NCBI RefSeq assembly: GCF_002778315.1
Contig: NZ_NESA01000001.1
Coordinates: forward strand, 680,321-744,320
Direction: 5' to 3'
From: Limnohabitans sp. JirII-31
GTDB taxonomy: Bacteria; Pseudomonadota; Gammaproteobacteria; Burkholderiales; Burkholderiaceae_C
Length of the DNA: 64,000 nucleotides
Both the position numbers and the translations under genes were made by a program. The notes below the pieces were generated by a model. That model was given only the letters and a program-made list of their open reading frames with translations, made no database searches and was not told the DNA's origin. How positions within the stretch are numbered: position 1 is the stretch's first letter; each line of letters begins with the position of its first letter. Positions 9,713-19,268 of the stretch are shown here, piece by piece.

Positions 9713-9721
9713 GCTCAGTTC

Positions 9722-10231
9722 ATGTCCATCACCCGCAACATCCGCATGCTCACCCGCTACAACGCCTGGGCCAATCAGGTGTTGTTTGCTGCTCTGGCCG
9801 AGTTGCCCGAAGACGCGGTGATGGCGCCCCGTCCAACGGTGTTTGGCAACATGGCCAACACATTGCAACATGCGCAAGTGGTGGATGTGATCTGGAAGGC
9901 CCACCTTGAAGGTATGCCACATGGCATGCGTTCCCGAGTGCCACAACAAGACATGTTGCTGACAGCCTTGGCCGCAGCTCAAACGGCCCTAGACCAGTGG
10001 TACATCGCCTACGCCGATCAATTGACACCCGCCGCACATGACGAACTGCTGAGCTTTGAATTTGTCGATGGTGGCCACGGCCAGATGACCCGAGACGACA
10101 TATTGCTGCATGTGGTGAACCACAAAACCTATCACCGAGGCGTTGTGGCCGACATGATCTGCCAGTGCGGTGTCCGACCGCCGGTCATGGACTTGCCGGT
10201 GTTTTTGCGCGACATACCCAGTCAGCTTTGA
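9722..10231 (+). CDS. DinB-family protein
   Basis: This 169-residue four-helix protein belongs to the DinB/YfiT superfamily. The probable metal-binding histidines are H50 (TLQHAQ) and the C-terminal pair H134 and H138 in NHKTYHRG, the usual triad of this fold. Members include thiol-dependent transferases and damage-inducible proteins; the reaction of this one cannot be told. It starts 9 bp after tex and is followed within 16 bp by the patatin-like gene, so the three may be cotranscribed. Confidence 0.88.
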   Translation: MSITRNIRMLTRYNAWANQVLFAALAELPEDAVMAPRPTVFGNMANTLQHAQVVDVIWKAHLEGMPHGMRSRVPQQDMLLTALAAAQTALDQWYIAYADQLTPAAHDELLSFEFVDGGHGQMTRDDILLHVVNHKTYHRGVVADMICQCGVRPPVMDLPVFLRDIPSQL

Positions 10232-10246
10232 GCGCAGTTGTCGTCT

Positions 10247-11350
10247 ATGAAGGCCCTTCACCTTTACGCAGGCCCCAAAGCACGTGCGCACATCGCGCAA
10301 CACGGCTTGCTTCCAGAACATGTGGGTGTGATTCCAGGGGCAGCAGGTGGACCCAAGGGTTTGATTCTGGGCCCCTTAGACCGCTTCATCTTTGGCGAAT
10401 GGTTACCCCAGAGCACGCAACCCATTGACCTGGTCGGCGCCTCCATTGGCGCCTGGCGCATGGCCACCGCATGCTTGAACCAAGCGGTGGCAGGCTTTGA
10501 GCGTTTGGAGCACGACTACATCCAGCAACGCTATGAACCACCCCCGGGCCAAAAGCGCCTCAGCCCGCAACAAGTGAGTGAGGCTTTTAGGCAGAGCTTG
10601 CAGGCCTTTTATGAAGGGCGCATGACGGAGGTGTTGAATCACCCACGCTATCGCTTGCATGTGATGACCTCTCACGGGCGTCACCTTCTGCACCGCGAAC
10701 ACGCATGGCTCACGCCGATGGGCTATGCGGGAGCGTATGTGTGCAATGCCGTACAACGCAAAGCCATGGGCTGGTGGCTGGAGCGGGTGGTATTTTCAAG
10801 CCCCCACAAAAGTGCACAGGGCACAAGGCATGGGCTGGATTTGCCGTTTGGTACGAACGACTTTGCAACGCAACAGGTGGCACTGACGGAGGTCAACTTC
10901 ATGCCCGCCTTGCAGGCCAGTTGCTCGATCCCGTTTGTATTGCAAGCTGTGCATGACATTCCTGGCGCACCCCGAGGGGCGTATTGGGATGGCGGCATCA
11001 CCGACTACCACTTGCACCTGAACTACACACCGTCGTCCACCAGCCCCATCGTGCTGTATCCACACTTTCAGCAGGCTGTGGTGCCTGGCTGGTTGGACAA
11101 GGCGCTGAAGTGGCGCCATCGGTCCAGCGCTTTTTTAGACCATGCTGTGGTGTTGGCGCCCAACCCCGAGTGGGTGCGCACGCTGCCCAACGGCAAACTA
11201 CCAGACCGGTCCGACTTTGTGACCTACGCCCATGACTTCGATACACGCGTGAAGGTTTGGCAACAGGCTGCATCGGCGAGTCAGCAATTGGCCGATGAGT
11301 TGGCCGACTGGCTAGACCGGCCGCATACCCAAACCCTGCATAGACTGTGA
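10247..11350 (+). CDS. Patatin-like phospholipase family protein
   Basis: This is a predicted serine lipase of 367 residues with the patatin catalytic dyad. The glycine-rich oxyanion segment is GAAGGPKG (residues 31-38), the nucleophile S67 lies in GASIG, and D248 lies in the DGG motif. I chose the ATG at 10247. A TTG three codons earlier (10238) also keeps the frame open, but no ribosome site favours it. There is no signal peptide, so it is probably cytoplasmic or peripheral to the membrane. It follows the DinB-family gene by about 15 bp. The lipid substrate is unknown. Confidence 0.85.
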   Translation: MKALHLYAGPKARAHIAQHGLLPEHVGVIPGAAGGPKGLILGPLDRFIFGEWLPQSTQPIDLVGASIGAWRMATACLNQAVAGFERLEHDYIQQRYEPPPGQKRLSPQQVSEAFRQSLQAFYEGRMTEVLNHPRYRLHVMTSHGRHLLHREHAWLTPMGYAGAYVCNAVQRKAMGWWLERVVFSSPHKSAQGTRHGLDLPFGTNDFATQQVALTEVNFMPALQASCSIPFVLQAVHDIPGAPRGAYWDGGITDYHLHLNYTPSSTSPIVLYPHFQQAVVPGWLDKALKWRHRSSAFLDHAVVLAPNPEWVRTLPNGKLPDRSDFVTYAHDFDTRVKVWQQAASASQQLADELADWLDRPHTQTLHRL

Positions 11351-11422
11351 AGCGGCGGGTGGATTGCTTACGCTGGGCATATTGCGTAAGCTCAGACACT
11401 TCGTCATTGATAGGAGAACGTG

Positions 11423-11992
11423 ATGGGTCAATATCAGATCACCGTCTTAATTGGCAGCCTGCGTCAAGATTCTTTCAACCGAAGATTGGCCACTGCCATG
11501 GCTAAGCTAGCACCACCGGACTTTTCGTTCAAGCAGGCGCAAATCAACGATCTGCCGCTTTACAACCAAGACGATGATGCCCAACAGGCCGCATCTGTTT
11601 TGCGCCTGAAAGCGGACATCAAGATGGCGCATGGACTGCTCTTTGTCACACCTGAATACAACCGATCCATCCCTGGTGTGCTCAAAAATGCCATCGATCA
11701 TGCGTCGCGCCCTTACGGTCAAAGTGCGTGGGCAGGCAAACCTGCTGGCGTGTTGGGTGTTTCGGTAGGAGCGATTGGCACCGCATTGGCACAACAACAC
11801 TTGCGCAATGTTCTGGCTTATTTAGATGTCCCAACACTGGGTCAACCTGAAGCATTCATTCAAGCCAAAGAGGAGCTGTTTGGCCCCGATGGTGGAATTG
11901 GCGAGGGCAGTCAAAAGTTTCTTCAAGGCTGGATGAACCAATACGTGGCCTGGGTGAAACATCACAGCGCAGCTTCCAGCATGTCTCGGTAG
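11423..11992 (+). CDS. NADPH-dependent FMN reductase (flavodoxin-like)
   Basis: This 189-residue flavodoxin-fold reductase carries the phosphate-binding loop [11 protein letters not shown] near the N-terminus and the flavin motif [16 protein letters not shown] in the middle, typical of the ChrR/YieF/azoreductase-like group. It would reduce FMN, quinones or metal ions with NAD(P)H. An AGGAG ribosome site at 11412-11416 is well spaced from the ATG at 11423 and too close for the GTG at 11420, which decides the start. The 3' end overlaps the convergent iron alcohol dehydrogenase gene by 31 bp. Confidence 0.9.
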   Translation: MGQYQITVLIGSLRQDSFNRRLATAMAKLAPPDFSFKQAQINDLPLYNQDDDAQQAASVLRLKADIKMAHGLLFVTPEYNRSIPGVLKNAIDHASRPYGQSAWAGKPAGVLGVSVGAIGTALAQQHLRNVLAYLDVPTLGQPEAFIQAKEELFGPDGGIGEGSQKFLQGWMNQYVAWVKHHSAASSMSR

Positions 11993-13140
11993 TCCTGAGC
12001 GCTCGCTAGGCGAGGGTTGGTTTTGTGGCAATGGTCTGCCAGCGCACCTTCAATCACGGCGTCAAAACAAGCGCGCGCCACGCCCATCTGCGCCAACCCC
12101 TGGGGCAAACCCAGGCGTGCATTCATGGCCGTGATGGCCTGCGCCACCGCCTCGGCAGCCTGAGCGGCTGAGGCGGCGGATGTCGAGGCATCCCCGATGC
12201 TGCCCAGCCCCATGGCATAGGCCATGCGCTGCAGGCGCCGCTCGCGCTGCACCGACTCGGCGGCCGCATTGAAGCGCACCACCGCAGGCAAGAACATGGC
12301 ATTCAAGGTGCCGTGGTGCAGGCGTGGGTTGACGCCGCCCAGACTGTGACTCAGCGAGTGCACGCAGCCCAAACCCTTTTGAAACGCCATGGCACCTTGC
12401 ATGGAGGCACTCATCATGTTCAGGCGTGCCTCGCGGTCTTGGCCGTTGGCCGTGGCGCGTTCGATGTGGGCCCAGCCTCGGGTCAAGCCGTCCAGCGCAA
12501 TGCCGTCTGCGGGCGGGTTGAAGGGCACCGCCATGAAGGTCTCCATGCAGTGGGCGATGGCATCCATGCCGGTGGCTGCGGTGAGCAGGGGCGGCAAGCC
12601 CAGGGTGAGTTCGGGGTCGAGCAGCGCCGCCTTGGGCATCAGGTCCCATGAATGAAAGCCGAGCTTGCGGCCATCGTCCACGATCACAATGGCGCCGCGC
12701 GCCACCTCGCTGCCGGTGCCGGCAGTGGTGGGCACCGCAATCAACGGGGCCACGGCTGACGTGATTTTGGGTGACCCGCCTTCGATGGTGGCGTAGGTTT
12801 TGAGCGGGCCCGGATGGGTGGCCGCAATGGCCACGCCTTTGGCGCAGTCGATGGACGAGCCGCCACCCAGGGCAATCAGACCATCGCATTGGTGGGCGTG
12901 GTACACCGCCACAGCAGCACGCACGGCGGCCTCGGTTGGGTTGGAAGGGGTTTGGTCAAACACCGCCACCGCGACACCCGGCAAGGCGTCGAGCGCTTTT
13001 TGCAAAATGCCCACCGCTTTGACACCGGCATCGGTGACGATGAGGGGGCGCAGGATGTGTGCTTTTTGACATTCAGCCGCCAAGGTGCTGAGCACGCCAA
13101 AGTCGATCTGAATGTTCGTGAGGTAGAGAATTTGAGCCAT
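11962..13140 (-). CDS. Iron-containing alcohol dehydrogenase
   Basis: This is a 392-residue group III alcohol dehydrogenase. The NAD-binding motif [11 protein letters not shown] begins at residue 92 and TTAGTGSEV follows at about 138. Metal ligands by comparison with FucO are D193, H197, H261 and H275 or H276 (HHGTLNA). It would interconvert an alcohol and an aldehyde or hydroxy acid; the substrate cannot be inferred. The gene is divergent from the esterase gene with only 39 bp between start codons, so their promoters must be compact or overlapping. Its 3' end overlaps the FMN reductase gene. Confidence 0.93.
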   Translation of the reverse strand: MAQILYLTNIQIDFGVLSTLAAECQKAHILRPLIVTDAGVKAVGILQKALDALPGVAVAVFDQTPSNPTEAAVRAAVAVYHAHQCDGLIALGGGSSIDCAKGVAIAATHPGPLKTYATIEGGSPKITSAVAPLIAVPTTAGTGSEVARGAIVIVDDGRKLGFHSWDLMPKAALLDPELTLGLPPLLTAATGMDAIAHCMETFMAVPFNPPADGIALDGLTRGWAHIERATANGQDREARLNMMSASMQGAMAFQKGLGCVHSLSHSLGGVNPRLHHGTLNAMFLPAVVRFNAAAESVQRERRLQRMAYAMGLGSIGDASTSAASAAQAAEAVAQAITAMNARLGLPQGLAQMGVARACFDAVIEGALADHCHKTNPRLASAQDYRDMLEAAL

Positions 13141-13179
13141 GGCAAACTATAAAAGCCTCTTTCACGAAATGCACGCCCC

Positions 13180-14142
13180 ATGAGTCACCCTCGCAACCCT
13201 CAAAGTCTGCTCACACCCGCCATGCGCCAGGTGCTGCACGCCATTGCCAAAGCCGGTCGCCCGCCCATCGCCATGTTGAGCGCCCAACAAGCCAAAGAGG
13301 CCTATGCCGCTGGCGCGGGTGTGTTGGAGCCTGACCCGCAAAAAATGGCGCGTGACGACACCTTGCACATCCCCACACGCGACGGCGCATTGCTGCCTGC
13401 CAAGTTGTGGGCGCAACACCCCAAGCCTCAGATGCCCGTGTTGCTCTACTTTCATGGCGGTGGGTTCACGGTGGGCAGCCCGCAAACCCATGAAGCCTTG
13501 TGCAAACACCTGGCCCATTTGGCCCAGTGCGCGGTGTTGTCGCTGGACTATCGCCTAGCACCCGAACACACCTTTCCCACCGCGCACCACGACGCCTTCG
13601 ACGCCTTACAGTGGTTGGTGCAGCACGCGCCAGAGCTGGGGCTTGACCCGACGCGCATGGCCATTGGTGGCGACAGTGCAGGGGGCACATTGACGGCTGC
13701 CACCGCCATCGCAGCGCGCGATGCGGGCATTGATCTGAAGCTGCAACTGATGTTTTACCCCGGTTGCTCGCCCGACCACATGGCTTCGGCACACACGTTC
13801 GAGAAAGGTTTTCTGCTGGAGAAGTCGAGCATCGATTACTTTTACAAGCACTACCTGCCCAACGCTGCCGATCGACGCGACCCACGGTTTTCGCCGCTGT
13901 TGGTAGACAACGTTTCAGGCGTGGCTCCCGCATGGCTGGGATTGGCCGAGTGCGACCCGCTGGTCGACGAGGGCGTGGCCTATGCCGACCATTTGCGGGC
14001 ACAAGGCGTGTCGGTGGACTTGGAAATTTACAAGGGCGTGGTGCACAGCTTCATCCAGATGGGCCGCGTCATCCCTGAGGCGTTGAGCGCCCATGCCGAT
14101 GCGGCACGTGCCCTGCGCCATGCCTTTGGAGACCAGCTATGA
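13180..14142 (+). CDS. Alpha/beta hydrolase, hormone-sensitive-lipase type esterase
   Basis: This 320-residue esterase belongs to the HSL (bacterial family IV) group. It has the oxyanion motif HGGG (residues 92-95), the nucleophile S166 in GGDSAGG, and the acid-base pair D259 (ECDPLVDEG) and H289 (VVHSF). It hydrolyses short-chain or aromatic esters in the cytoplasm, and no signal peptide is present. Its stop codon overlaps the start of the thioesterase-GNAT fusion gene in an ATGA junction, so the two are translationally coupled and probably functionally linked. Confidence 0.93.
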   Translation: MSHPRNPQSLLTPAMRQVLHAIAKAGRPPIAMLSAQQAKEAYAAGAGVLEPDPQKMARDDTLHIPTRDGALLPAKLWAQHPKPQMPVLLYFHGGGFTVGSPQTHEALCKHLAHLAQCAVLSLDYRLAPEHTFPTAHHDAFDALQWLVQHAPELGLDPTRMAIGGDSAGGTLTAATAIAARDAGIDLKLQLMFYPGCSPDHMASAHTFEKGFLLEKSSIDYFYKHYLPNAADRRDPRFSPLLVDNVSGVAPAWLGLAECDPLVDEGVAYADHLRAQGVSVDLEIYKGVVHSFIQMGRVIPEALSAHADAARALRHAFGDQL

Positions 14143-14999
14143 CTCGCAACGACTTTCGCTTGCTGCATCGCCTGCGCGTGCGTTGGGCCGAGGTGGACAT
14201 GCAAAAAATTGTTTTCAACGGCCACTACCTGATGTACTTTGACACCGCCATGGCCGACTACTGGCGCGCGCTGGCCTTGCCGTATGAGCAGACCATGCAT
14301 GCCTTGGGCGGCGACTTGTATGTGAAGAAAGCCAGCGTGGAATACCACGCCTCAGCCCGTTACGACGACCAACTGGACGTGGGTCTGAAATGCCAACGCA
14401 TTGGCAATTCATCGATTCAATTTGTGGGTGGTATTTTTTGTGGTGACCAACTGCTGATCACAGGCGAGCTAATTTATGTGTATGCCAACCCAGCCACGCA
14501 AACTTCGCTGCCTGTGCCCGAGAGCTTGCGTGCCATTTTTCAGGGCTTTGAAGTCGGTGAAGCCATGACCACCTGCCAAGTGGGCGCCTGGGATGTGCTG
14601 CAAGCCTCTGCCCAAGCCGTGCGCACCGATGTGTTTGTGGGCGAACAAGGCATTGCCCCCGAAGACGAATGGGATGCGGCCGACGCCACCGCCGTGCACG
14701 CCGTGCTGAGCAACCGCTACGGTGTGCCGTTGGGCACGGCGCGCTTGCTACAACCCGAAGCGGGTGTGGCGCAGATGGGTCGCATGGCCGTGACGCGGCT
14801 GATGCGCGGCTCGGGCTTTGGCCACCAGTTGTTAGAGGCGTTGGTGCAAGCCGCGCTGGCACGCGGAGACACCGAAGTGCGTTTGCATGCGCAACGCAGC
14901 GCCGAAGGTTTTTACAAACGCCAAGGCTTTGAGCCGTATGGCGAGCCGTTTGACGAGGTGGGCATCCCCCACATTGAGATGCGCCGCAGCTTGGTGTGA
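14139..14999 (+). CDS. Fusion protein: FadM/YbgC-type acyl-CoA thioesterase plus GNAT acetyltransferase
   Basis: The 286 residues contain two domains. Residues 1-140 are a hotdog thioesterase of the FadM/YbgC type, with the start of strand one and helix at RWAEVDMQKIVFNGHYL; D20 matches the catalytic Asp. Residues about 145-286 are a GNAT N-acyltransferase with the acetyl-CoA loop RGSGFGHQLLEAL and the late motif AEGFYKRQGFEPYGE, close to the ElaA-type subgroup. Both halves handle acyl-CoA. The frame is continuous with no sign of a missed stop between domains. It overlaps the upstream esterase gene by 4 bp. The joint function is unknown; hydrolysis of one acyl-CoA and transfer from another is only a possibility. 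Confidence 0.88.
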   Translation: MTRNDFRLLHRLRVRWAEVDMQKIVFNGHYLMYFDTAMADYWRALALPYEQTMHALGGDLYVKKASVEYHASARYDDQLDVGLKCQRIGNSSIQFVGGIFCGDQLLITGELIYVYANPATQTSLPVPESLRAIFQGFEVGEAMTTCQVGAWDVLQASAQAVRTDVFVGEQGIAPEDEWDAADATAVHAVLSNRYGVPLGTARLLQPEAGVAQMGRMAVTRLMRGSGFGHQLLEALVQAALARGDTEVRLHAQRSAEGFYKRQGFEPYGEPFDEVGIPHIEMRRSLV

Positions 15000-15094
15000 A
15001 CGCGCTGCACGAACGCAGCGTCTGGATGTCACACATGCGCTTGTTGAGGTCGGCGTCGCGACGCACAGTTAACCTGCATCAACAGGAGACCATC

Positions 15095-15538
15095 ATGCAT
15101 CGGACACAGGAAAACAACGTAAGCGCTTTGACACCACTGGCGCGCGCTGACCTTGAAGCCGTGATCAAAATAACGCCGTTCGCGCAGATGCTAGGCGCTG
15201 AGTTGGGAGAGTACGGTGATGGCATAGCCCACCTTTCGGTGACGCTTCGGCCTGATCTGACCATGCACATGGGTTTCGCGCATGGTGCGGTGATCGGTTT
15301 CTTGGCAGACAGTGCCTGTGCTTGGGCAGCCGCGTCTGTGGTGGGTAATGTGGTGACCTCGGAATACAAACTCAATCTGATAGCCCCCGGAATCGGAGAA
15401 CAGTTGCGAGCCGAAGGTCGGGTGCTGAAATCAGCGAGCCGCAACTTGGTGTGCATGGCCAACGTCTATGCTGTGACTCAGGGCAAATCCAATCTGGTTG
15501 CCATCGCACTGGCCACGATCACACGATTCAGCAGATAG
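15095..15538 (+). CDS. PaaI-family thioesterase
   Basis: This is a 147-residue hotdog protein with the PaaI-type helix motif HMGFAHGAVIGFLADSACA in its first half and a conserved SEYKLNLIAPG strand. It should hydrolyse an acyl-CoA or similar thioester. The frame is open from 14996, but the ATG at 15095 is preceded by a clear CAGGAG ribosome site and gives the normal family N-terminus, so I use it. The 95 bp before it hold a hairpin-capable repeat (CGCTGC/GCAGCG at 15003-15020) without a T-tract. Confidence 0.86.
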   Translation: MHRTQENNVSALTPLARADLEAVIKITPFAQMLGAELGEYGDGIAHLSVTLRPDLTMHMGFAHGAVIGFLADSACAWAAASVVGNVVTSEYKLNLIAPGIGEQLRAEGRVLKSASRNLVCMANVYAVTQGKSNLVAIALATITRFSR

Positions 15539-15571
15539 AACACTGACGCGTAGCGAGCAAGTGTCGTTTGC

Positions 15572-16528
15572 TCAAATGTCGTCGCGCAGCGGATAGGGCA
15601 GGGGCAACAAGTGCAGCAGGGAACCTTGCGCAGCGCCCAAATGCAGGCTGTGCCCTTGGGTGGCTGAGAGCTGCAACTCGGCGATGGCCACATGACAGTC
15701 GCCATCGGTCGCAGCTTGAGCCACCAAGCCACAGGGCTGTGTGGCGTCTGCGTTGGAAAAAACTTCTTGGCCCGCACGCATGGGCACATCGGCTTGCACA
15801 ATGAAGGCACGGCGCTTCAAGGTGCCACGGAACTGGCTGCGCGCCACCACCTCTTGGCCGGGGTAGCAGCCTTTTTTAAAGTTCACCCCATCCACCGACT
15901 CATAGTTGAGCATCTGCGGCACAAAGGCTTCAAAGGTCGCTTGCTCAACCCAAGCCACGCCACTCATGACCTCGCCCACATGCCATGACTCTGACGTCAA
16001 CGTGGCGAAACCTGTCAACGCAGAGGACGCGACGCTGTTAACCGGGGCCAGCCACAAGGCACGTGTCACATCCTGTGAGGGGTAGAGGGTCAGCACATCG
16101 GCGCTGTCGGCCCCCTCGTTCACCACATGACGCAACCAGGGAGCCGTGGATGCATGAGGACCGCACACGTGTTGCACTACATCGCCCGATAGGCCCAGCA
16201 ACGTGAACTCGGCGGTGGCATCGCTCAGTTTGGCTTTGGCGCGCAGCACAAACATCGACAAGCGTTTGAGGGTTTGAGCCAGTAAGTCGCGGCGGCACAC
16301 CAACAACACCTCGTCGGCAGCACGCTTGTACAGCACAAAGCTGGCTTGCATGCGGCCTTTGGCATTGCAGTAAGCCGCCAAGCGGCCATGCTGCGCATCC
16401 AGCAGCAGCACGTCTTGCGTGAGTTGGTTGTGCAAAAAGTTGGCGGCGTCGGCACCGCTGACACGGATCACGCCGAGGTCAGGCAGCGGGCTCACGCCGT
16501 GGGGCAGGGGGGAAGGGGTCAAAGGCAT
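15572..16528 (-). CDS. ygfZ: Folate-binding protein YgfZ (tRNA-modifying/iron-sulfur repair GcvT-like)
   Basis: This 318-residue protein is related to the T-protein of the glycine cleavage system and carries the diagnostic YgfZ signature KGCYPGQE with the conserved cysteine at about residue 221, followed by RSQFRGTLKRR. YgfZ binds tetrahydrofolate and supports the activity of certain iron-sulfur enzymes such as MiaB. It is divergent from mltG, and the start codons are close enough that the promoters must overlap one of the genes. No gene of the same operon lies downstream on this strand. Confidence 0.93.
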   Translation of the reverse strand: MPLTPSPLPHGVSPLPDLGVIRVSGADAANFLHNQLTQDVLLLDAQHGRLAAYCNAKGRMQASFVLYKRAADEVLLVCRRDLLAQTLKRLSMFVLRAKAKLSDATAEFTLLGLSGDVVQHVCGPHASTAPWLRHVVNEGADSADVLTLYPSQDVTRALWLAPVNSVASSALTGFATLTSESWHVGEVMSGVAWVEQATFEAFVPQMLNYESVDGVNFKKGCYPGQEVVARSQFRGTLKRRAFIVQADVPMRAGQEVFSNADATQPCGLVAQAATDGDCHVAIAELQLSATQGHSLHLGAAQGSLLHLLPLPYPLRDDI

Positions 16529-16574
16529 GGCTGAATTATCATGCCCGCTTCAACATCGAGACGGGAACAGGGTT

Positions 16575-17591
16575 GTGACAAGGCATGTCAAACGGATCTT
16601 CTGGACATTGGCGTGCGCGCTGGTCCTGGCTGCAAGTGCCGCCGCTTGGTGGGTGTTGCGACCTTTGCCATTGACTGCGGCGACGGTGGATGTGTCCATC
16701 GAGCCCCAAACGCCGGTGCGAGGCATTGCACAAGTGGTGGTGGCGTCGGGCGTCAACATCGACCCCGATGTGTTGTATGTGTTTTTCAGAGCCAGTGGCC
16801 AGTCGCGCAAGCTGCGCGCTGGCAGCTACGAAATCACCCAAGGCAACACCGCCCTCGATGTGCTGCGCAAACTCAGTCGGGGCGAAGAAAGCCTCAAGGC
16901 CGTGACCCTGGTGGAGGGCTGGACGTGGCGGCAGTTCAGGGCAGCCTTGGCCAAGGCTGAAGGCCTCAAACACGACAGCGCAGGGTTGGCAGACGAAGCG
17001 GTGATGACGGCCCTAGGCCTGCCTGGCACTGCACCTGAAGGACGCTTCTACCCCGACACCTACACCTACGGCAAAGGCAGCTCCGAGTTGCACCTGATGC
17101 AGCGTGCCGCCAAGGCCATGACAAAACATTTGGCCGCCGTGTGGGCCCAGCGCGCCCCCAATGTGGCACTACAAAACGCCGAGGAGGCCTTGGTTCTGGC
17201 CAGCATTGTGGAAAAAGAAACTGGCCGAGAGAGCGACCGCACCATGATCAGCAGCGTGTTTCACAACCGTCTGCGCCTTGGCATGCCGCTGCAAACCGAT
17301 CCCACCGTGATCTATGGGTTAGGCGAGTCGTTTGACGGCAATTTGCGCCGATCAGACTTGCGTACCGACCATCCCTGGAACACCTACACCCGCAAAGGCC
17401 TGCCCCCCACCCCCATTGCCATGCCAGGACGCAACGCCCTGAAAGCGGCGGTGCAACCGGCCAGCAGCCAAGCGCTGTACTTTGTGGCGCGGGGCGACGG
17501 CAGCAGTCAGTTCAGCGATTCGCTGGATGCCCACAACGCCGCAGTCAACCGCTACCAACGTCTGGGTGCCACAGCGACGCAGGCAAAATAG
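16575..17591 (+). CDS. mltG: Endolytic transglycosylase MltG
   Basis: This YceG/MltG-family protein of 338 residues has one N-terminal membrane segment (about residues 8-27) and a periplasmic domain. The catalytic glutamate is E213 in ASIVEKETG, and DPTVIYGLG follows in the C-terminal half. It cleaves nascent glycan strands and may fix peptidoglycan chain length. The start is uncertain: I use GTG 16575, which leaves a 46 bp gap to divergent ygfZ. The ATG at 16527 would add 16 residues and overlap the ygfZ start. It heads the conserved order mltG-tmk-holB-tatD. Confidence 0.93.
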   Translation: MTRHVKRIFWTLACALVLAASAAAWWVLRPLPLTAATVDVSIEPQTPVRGIAQVVVASGVNIDPDVLYVFFRASGQSRKLRAGSYEITQGNTALDVLRKLSRGEESLKAVTLVEGWTWRQFRAALAKAEGLKHDSAGLADEAVMTALGLPGTAPEGRFYPDTYTYGKGSSELHLMQRAAKAMTKHLAAVWAQRAPNVALQNAEEALVLASIVEKETGRESDRTMISSVFHNRLRLGMPLQTDPTVIYGLGESFDGNLRRSDLRTDHPWNTYTRKGLPPTPIAMPGRNALKAAVQPASSQALYFVARGDGSSQFSDSLDAHNAAVNRYQRLGATATQAK

Positions 17592-17607
17592 CGGCTCTGA
17601 AGGTTTT

Positions 17608-18246
17608 ATGACACACACCGGTTTGTTCATTAGTTTTGAAGGCATCGACGGCGCTGGCAAGTCCACCCACATTGACGGACTGGCCAAGGCGTTCAAAGCG
17701 CAGGGCCGTCACGTCACGCTCACCCGCGAGCCTGGCGGCACGCCATTGGCCGAAAAGTTGCGCGACATGGTGTTGCACGACGCCATGGACCCACTGACCG
17801 AAGCCTTGTTGATTTTTGCCGCACGTCGTGACCATTTGCAGCAAATCATCGAGCCCGCTCTGGCCCGTGGTGAGGTGGTGTTATGCGACCGTTTCACCGA
17901 TGCCACCTTTGCCTACCAAGGCAGTGGCCGTGGCTTTGACATCACCGTGTTGCAACAACTGGAAGCCTGGGTGCAGCACACGCCCACAGGCTTGCGCCAA
18001 CCCGATGTGACGGTGTGGTTTGAACTCCAACCCGACATCGCTGCTGAGCGATTGGCCGGGGCCCGTGTGCCAGACCGCTTCGAGTCTCAGCCTGTGGCGT
18101 TCTTTCAAAAGGTCTCCGACGGCTACGCACAGCGTGCACAAGGCGATCCACAACGCTTTGTGCGTTTAGACGCCGCGCAAACACGCGATGCAGTCTGGCA
18201 ACAACTGCACCAGCAGTTTGTGCAACACAAATGGTTAACTGCGTGA
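17608..18246 (+). CDS. tmk: Thymidylate kinase
   Basis: This 212-residue dTMP kinase makes dTDP for DNA synthesis. The Walker A loop GIDGAGKST lies at residues 12-20, the DR(Y/F) motif is D94-R95-F96, and the segment [10 protein letters not shown] follows as in the family. The start is the ATG at 17608, which gives the standard N-terminus; the frame extends upstream into mltG but without family similarity. The stop codon overlaps the GTG start proposed for holB. Confidence 0.96.
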   Translation: MTHTGLFISFEGIDGAGKSTHIDGLAKAFKAQGRHVTLTREPGGTPLAEKLRDMVLHDAMDPLTEALLIFAARRDHLQQIIEPALARGEVVLCDRFTDATFAYQGSGRGFDITVLQQLEAWVQHTPTGLRQPDVTVWFELQPDIAAERLAGARVPDRFESQPVAFFQKVSDGYAQRAQGDPQRFVRLDAAQTRDAVWQQLHQQFVQHKWLTA

Positions 18247-19262
18247 GCGAAACATCTCCCCACACCCGCCCTGTACTCAGCCCATGGTTGCAAGGTCAAC
18301 TCACCACCTTGCTGGCGCGCCAAGGCCATGCGTGGTTGTTGCAAGGCCCGTCTGGCTTGGGTCAGTACACCCTGGCCTTGGAGTTGGCACGCGCATGGTT
18401 GTGTGATCAGCCCACGGCCCATGGCGCTTGCTATCAATGCCGCAGTTGCCACGCCGTGGATGTGCGCACCCATGCCGACTTGTGCACCTTGATGCCTGAA
18501 ACCCTGGCACTGGAACTGCGTTGGCCGCTGGACGAAAAAACCCAGAAAGACCTGGACGATAAAAAGCGCAAACCCAGCAAAGAAATTCGGGTAGAAGCCG
18601 CGCGCGACATGGTGGGCTTTAGCCAACAAACCCGCTCGGGTGGCAAAACCAAGGTGGTGCTGGTGTATCCGGCAGAGCGCATGAACCACATCACGGCCAA
18701 CACCATCTTGAAAACTCTGGAAGAGCCACCGGGCGAAACCCGCTTTGTGCTGGCCAGTGAAGCCGCCCACATGTTGCTGCCCACCATTCGCAGCCGTTGC
18801 CAAACCCACACCATGGTGTGGCCCAATGTGGACGAATCCCTGGCCTGGTTGCAAGGGCAGGGCGTGTCGGATGCCGATGCCCCTGTGCTGCTGCGTGCCG
18901 CTGGCGGACGTACTGAAGACGCGTTGGCATTGGCAGGCAGCGGTTTGAAAGCGGCCCATTGGGCCGCCTTGCCCAAAGCGATTGCGCGTGGCGATGTGTC
19001 GGCCGTGTCTGACGGCACCCCGGCTCAAGCCATTGCCATGTTGCAAAAACTCTGTCACGACTTGTTGGCCATGCGTACCGGCGCGGCGCCTCGTTTTTTC
19101 ATGCCCGCCGATTTGCCTGCTGCAGGCAGCGTGGCATCGCTCAGCCAGTGGTCGCGTGATCTGATGCAAGCGGCTCGCACCGCCGAGCATCCGTTCAACG
19201 CGGGGCTGATGTTTGAAGCCTTGGTGGCGCGCGCACAACTGGCTTTGCGCGCCAAATCTTGA
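18243..19262 (+). CDS. holB: DNA polymerase III subunit delta prime
   Basis: This is a 339-residue clamp-loader subunit. The degenerate P-loop GPSGLGQYT (residues 35-43, Gln in place of the Walker lysine) is typical of delta prime. The four zinc-finger cysteines C54, C63, C66 and C69 have the same spacing as in the E. coli protein, and the SRC motif is present (IRSRCQT). I place the start at the GTG at 18243, forming a GTGA overlap with the tmk stop; an ATG at 18231 inside tmk would add four residues. A lysine-rich insertion is visible at about residues 98-118. Confidence 0.93.
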   Translation: MSETSPHTRPVLSPWLQGQLTTLLARQGHAWLLQGPSGLGQYTLALELARAWLCDQPTAHGACYQCRSCHAVDVRTHADLCTLMPETLALELRWPLDEKTQKDLDDKKRKPSKEIRVEAARDMVGFSQQTRSGGKTKVVLVYPAERMNHITANTILKTLEEPPGETRFVLASEAAHMLLPTIRSRCQTHTMVWPNVDESLAWLQGQGVSDADAPVLLRAAGGRTEDALALAGSGLKAAHWAALPKAIARGDVSAVSDGTPAQAIAMLQKLCHDLLAMRTGAAPRFFMPADLPAAGSVASLSQWSRDLMQAARTAEHPFNAGLMFEALVARAQLALRAKS

Positions 19263-19268
19263 GTACCT

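Noticed and set aside
7346..9982. Two long minus-strand frames (386 and 416 codons) opposite tex
   Set aside because: tex has complete domain support on the plus strand; the antisense products show no recognisable motifs.
15003..15020. CGCTGC/GCAGCG hairpin as an intrinsic terminator after the thioesterase-GNAT gene
   Set aside because: The stem is only 6 bp and no T-tract follows on either strand.
18345..18371. Mutated Walker A loop in holB as a sign of gene decay
   Set aside because: Loss of the Walker lysine is a normal feature of delta prime, and the four zinc-finger cysteines are intact.
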